This document shows, piece by piece, positions 5,917 through 7,944 of a stretch of 7,944 nt of DNA. The translations under genes were made by a program, and so were the position numbers. Positions within the stretch are counted from its first letter, which is position 1. Every line of letters starts with the position of its first letter. Below the pieces are notes generated by a model that did no database searches, had not been told where the DNA came from, and saw only the letters and a program-made list of their open reading frames with translations. The DNA comes from Marinagarivorans sp. UBA5868 (GTDB lineage: Bacteria; Pseudomonadota; Gammaproteobacteria; Pseudomonadales; Cellvibrionaceae). The DNA is taken from positions 10,277-18,220 of the forward strand of contig DJFQ01000078.1 of NCBI GenBank assembly GCA_002432095.1, given 5' to 3'.

Positions 5917-6947
5917 ATCGTCACCTTACCGCTACCCCGACAAAAAATTCGCATAGACCGCCAAGTGAATGGCGGCTCACGCCCATCTATTCTGTGCGCA
6001 CCCTATTGGCGATTTTGGTGCTGATTATTTTGTTGTCACTATCTGCCCAACGAACGGACATTGATCGCATGCTCGCCATGTGCGGCGATGCCATTGGTGT
6101 CATGTTCGGCTGGCAGGAAACATCGCAGGTATCAAAAGGCCTTGGCCGAATTGCCACCGATCTTTTCCCTCTGCAGCTCAGCGAGGTACGGGAAACCGCT
6201 CGCATAGAGCATTTTAACTACGACCAGCTTGCTTTGTTGGCGTTTATTGAGACACGCACGTTCGTAGAAAACACTCTGAATGTAGAGACATTGCAAATGG
6301 AAGAGGTTGAAATACCGAGAGAAGTATTGGTGGAACCAATCGGTTATTTTTTGCATGTCATAAAATTGATGTTGCAAACCATTGAAATTGCGTTATGGGG
6401 AACGTTGCTTGCCATTTTATTGGCTGTAATCCTGGCATTTTTTGGTGCACGCAACTATAGCCCATCACCGGCGCTTTACCATCTTGCACGTAGCGCCAGC
6501 AGTTTGTTGCGCGCCATCCCCGAATTGATCAGCGCTTTATTTCTTGTTCTCGCATTTGGCTTCGGCCCCATCGCCGGGGTACTCGCATTAGGACTACACA
6601 CAGCAGGATTTCTCGGTAAATTTTTTGCCGAGGATATCGAAAATGCTGATAGAGGACCGCAGGATGCACTGCGCAGCACAGGTGCAAATCGGCTCAAAGT
6701 ATTACGCCACGCTGTACTCCCGCAGGTACTTCCCTCCTATTTGGGATACGTACAATACATACTTGAACGTAATATCCGTACCGCAACGGTCATCGGTATC
6801 GTCGGTGCCGGAGGTATCGGTCAAGAGTTAAAGGGTCGTTTTGAAATGTTTAATTTCGGTCATGTCGCCACAATATTGCTGGTGATTTTCGCCACCGTAA
6901 TCGCACTGGAATACATCACTGGACGCGCACGCAATCGGTTTATCTAA
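5913..6947 (+). CDS. phnE: PhnE-like phosphonate-type ABC permease with large periplasmic insertion
   Basis: This is the membrane channel of the importer. The core from about residue 147 to the end is typical PhnE (MetI-like fold): LMLQTIEIALWGTLLA (151-166), hydrophobic segments at about 147-177, 204-232, 287-300 and 318-335, and the ATPase-coupling EAA loop at about 239-273 (EDIENADRGPQDALRSTGAN, then LKVLRHAVLPQ). It also has RTATVIGIVGAGGIG (289-303), a strongly conserved PhnE segment. The first membrane helix is at about 25-44. Between helices 1 and 2 lie about 100 residues, against roughly 35 in E. coli PhnE, giving a total of 344 instead of about 260. The insert is rich in acidic residues (for example ETLQMEEVEIPREV, 125-138) and probably periplasmic. 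Its role is unknown; it could contact the binding protein. No terminator hairpin is visible after the stop codon. Confidence 0.92.
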   Translation: MNRHLTATPTKNSHRPPSEWRLTPIYSVRTLLAILVLIILLSLSAQRTDIDRMLAMCGDAIGVMFGWQETSQVSKGLGRIATDLFPLQLSEVRETARIEHFNYDQLALLAFIETRTFVENTLNVETLQMEEVEIPREVLVEPIGYFLHVIKLMLQTIEIALWGTLLAILLAVILAFFGARNYSPSPALYHLARSASSLLRAIPELISALFLVLAFGFGPIAGVLALGLHTAGFLGKFFAEDIENADRGPQDALRSTGANRLKVLRHAVLPQVLPSYLGYVQYILERNIRTATVIGIVGAGGIGQELKGRFEMFNFGHVATILLVIFATVIALEYITGRARNRFI

Positions 6948-7115
6948 TACGCAAAATAGTCGCTGCTGAATCTAAGAACCATCCTCTCTGCCTACAAAAT
7001 ATTGAAACACCCGAAAACACCAAACAATCCATAAGCGCCAACTTCAAACCTTTTTATAGCGCCACCTTTTGCCACACTGTCACGCTCAGCATCTCAACAC
7101 AATCAATCCGCATAA

Positions 7116-7195
7116 TTGATTTTTTTATTTTTATATTTATCTAAATATACGTAAAAAATATATCTAAAATAAAAATCCAAACTTAAAAAAATCAA
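7116..7195. repeat. Nested AT-rich inverted repeats, candidate regulatory region
   Basis: The outer arms TTGATTTTTTTA (7116-7127) and TAAAAAAATCAA (7184-7195) are exact reverse complements. Just inside, ATTTTTAT (7127-7134) matches ATAAAAAT (7169-7176). Within these is an 18-bp dyad, TATATTTA-TC-TAAATATA (7132-7149). TATCTAAA is also directly repeated at 7138-7145 and 7161-7168, 23 bp apart (about two helical turns). In such AT-rich DNA some symmetry is expected, but perfect 12-bp and 8-bp arms are notable. It could be a regulator site, a bent promoter element, or both. Confidence 0.6.
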
Positions 7196-7280
7196 ATTTG
7201 TCGCACAGATGTCACACGCCATTACTAGGCTAGTCAAAGACGATTTGAAAACCGAACACAACCATTAGCCATCATTGAAA

Positions 7281-7295
7281 ATACCTTGGGGGTAT
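7281..7295 (+). promoter_or_regulatory. Ribosome-binding site of the receptor gene within a small hairpin
   Basis: GGGGG at 7288-7292, 5 bp before ATG 7298, is a strong ribosome-binding site and fixes this start. ATACC (7281-7285) can pair with GGTAT (7291-7295) across a TTGGG loop, partly covering the site. The stem is only 5 bp, so it could tune translation only weakly. Confidence 0.5.
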
Positions 7296-7297
7296 AT

Positions 7298-7944
7298 ATG
7301 AAGATCTGTAGGCGGACAAACCTGGATCGTGGATCCAGCAGAAAATATCAATACGGAAAACACCAAGCCATTTTAACGGGCAGTATTTTCCTCACAACAA
7401 CCTTGCTTTCAAGCTTTACTGCCGCCCAATCGCCACAAATCACATCCGGTGAAAAAACCAAAGCCACGGAAGTTCTCGTGGAAGGCCGACCCATTGACGA
7501 AAACATTTCCGAATTCGCCATTGACGTAGCTAAATTCGGCACACAAGTGCAAGCCATCAGCAGCGACGAAATTAAAACGGGTGGATTTACCAACTTCGGC
7601 GAATTGGCTGCCGGCTTAATACGCGGCGCCAATATCGGTTACTCGCCCGACGAAGGTGAATTTACCATTCGTATTGACGGCGGCACCGACCGCGACACTT
7701 TGTTGTTAATCGACGGCGTCCCCACATTTGACCGCGGCAACGTTTTGGAGACCATCTGGGGAGCCACTTCCATCGATCCTCGCATGATCGAGAGCGTCGA
7801 AGTATTCCGCGGCGGTCAAAGTATTTATTACGGTGGCAACGGCGGCCTCGGCGTAGTGAATGTTCGCTATAAACAGCCCGAGGCTGGAGCGGACACCACC
7901 GGTGAAGTGGGCTTTTATAACGGTTCATTTAAAACCCGCGAAAT
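7298..7944 (+). CDS. TonB-dependent outer-membrane receptor, N-terminal part
   Basis: The open reading frame runs off the window end; 215 codons are present, against a usual 650-900. It has a signal peptide with an unusually long polar, basic start (residues 1-24), a hydrophobic core (about 25-40) and likely cleavage after TAA (43). EVLVEGRP (59-66) is a plausible TonB box. The plug domain follows: VQAISSDEIKTGGFTNFGEL (84-103), FTIRIDGG then DTLLLIDGVP (133-142), and IESVEVFRGGQSIYYGGNGG (164-183) with GVVNV. The last stretch corresponds to the family's IERIEVLRGP...YG...GGVINI, with Gly-Gly instead of Gly-Pro. Such receptors import scarce ligands (siderophores, cobalamin, glycans and others) across the outer membrane using TonB energy. 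The ligand is unknown. The gene lies 350 bp after the phn operon in the same direction, so co-function is possible but unproven. Confidence 0.88.
   Translation, partial: MKICRRTNLDRGSSRKYQYGKHQAILTGSIFLTTTLLSSFTAAQSPQITSGEKTKATEVLVEGRPIDENISEFAIDVAKFGTQVQAISSDEIKTGGFTNFGELAAGLIRGANIGYSPDEGEFTIRIDGGTDRDTLLLIDGVPTFDRGNVLETIWGATSIDPRMIESVEVFRGGQSIYYGGNGGLGVVNVRYKQPEAGADTTGEVGFYNGSFKTRE
7322..7338. repeat. Hairpin just inside the TonB receptor gene
   Basis: CTGGATC (7322-7328), GTG and GATCCAG (7332-7338) form a perfect 7-bp dyad with a 3-nt loop, beginning 24 nt after the start codon. This early in the mRNA it could slow ribosome entry or serve as a protein or RNA contact. It encodes the unusual polar lead of the signal peptide (NLDRGSSR). 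Confidence 0.6.

Larger units (their letters stand above)
6948..7297. other. 350-bp AT-rich intergenic region upstream of the TonB receptor gene
   Basis: No convincing gene is present. The first 120 bp hold no clear terminator for the phn operon; AGCGCCA occurs twice (7034-7040 and 7058-7064). The middle (about 7110-7200) is extremely AT-rich with nested inverted repeats, described separately. Two similar stretches flank it: TTTTGCCACACTGTCACGC (7067-7085) and a looser copy at 7197-7220, sharing TTTG, CACA and TGTCAC. A poor promoter match, TTGTCG (7198-7203), 17 bp, ATTACT (7221-7226), could serve the receptor gene. I see no good match to a Fur box, but could not score one. Confidence 0.6.

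Noticed and set aside
3404..6947. Phosphite system of the ptxABCDE type
   Set aside because: The LysR and importer layout is reminiscent of it, but no NAD-dependent phosphite dehydrogenase (PtxD) is present in the window.
7116..7195. Insertion-sequence remnant with terminal inverted repeats
   Set aside because: Only 56 bp lie between the 12-bp arms, no target-site duplication is seen, and no transposase fragment is present; a regulatory or compositional origin is likelier.
6948..7297. Small gene, CRISPR array, tRNA or riboswitch in the intergenic region
   Set aside because: There is no regularly spaced repeat, no cloverleaf, no frame with a ribosome site, and no conserved riboswitch core that I could recognise.
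7348..7928. Two minus-strand reading frames opposite the TonB receptor gene
   Set aside because: The plus-strand frame has a signal peptide, TonB box and plug motifs; the antisense frames have none.

Overview
The window looks like chromosomal DNA from a free-living gammaproteobacterium, possibly a relative of Cellvibrio or Saccharophagus. That placement is inferred from the general style of the proteins (FecCD/FecE importer, YdiK-like AI-2E protein, PhnCDE, TonB-dependent receptor) and from moderate G+C with an AT-rich promoter region. It is not based on a marker gene. There is no RNA gene, CRISPR array, insertion sequence or other mobile element that I can support.

Layout. (1) 2-1083: the 3' end of a FecCD-type metal-chelate importer permease, overlapping by 4 bp its FecE-like ATPase. 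A GC-rich hairpin follows. (2) About 1271-2365: a polytopic AI-2E/PerM family membrane protein close to YdiK, convergent with the next gene. (3) 2389-3273, minus strand: a LysR-type regulator resembling those found beside phosphonate genes. (4) 3274-3403: a divergent promoter region with overlapping ATGAA/TTCAT dyads. (5) 3404-6947: a four-gene operon of a Gph-like HAD phosphatase, a PhnD-like binding protein, a PhnC ATPase and a PhnE permease; the last three genes overlap by ATGA junctions. (6) 6948-7297: a 350-bp AT-rich non-coding region with nested inverted repeats. (7) 7298 to the window end: the start of a TonB-dependent outer-membrane receptor.

How the genes may work together. The LysR protein probably controls the divergent HAD-phnDCE operon. 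PhnD would capture a phosphonate or related phosphorus compound in the periplasm, PhnE and PhnC would import it, and the HAD enzyme would probably release phosphate from it or from a derivative. No recognised C-P bond-cleaving or phosphite-oxidising enzyme (PhnX, PhnA, PhnYZ, C-P lyase, PtxD) is visible here. The PhnD pocket keeps some phosphonate- and amine-contacting positions of E. coli PhnD and changes others, and PhnE has a large extra periplasmic segment. Together these make a variant phosphorus-compound uptake and phosphatase module the best candidate for something undescribed. The TonB receptor could be an outer-membrane partner or an unrelated iron receptor.

The window also holds several precise palindromes inside genes, including a perfect 22-bp one in the permease gene. 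They may be chance or structural signals.
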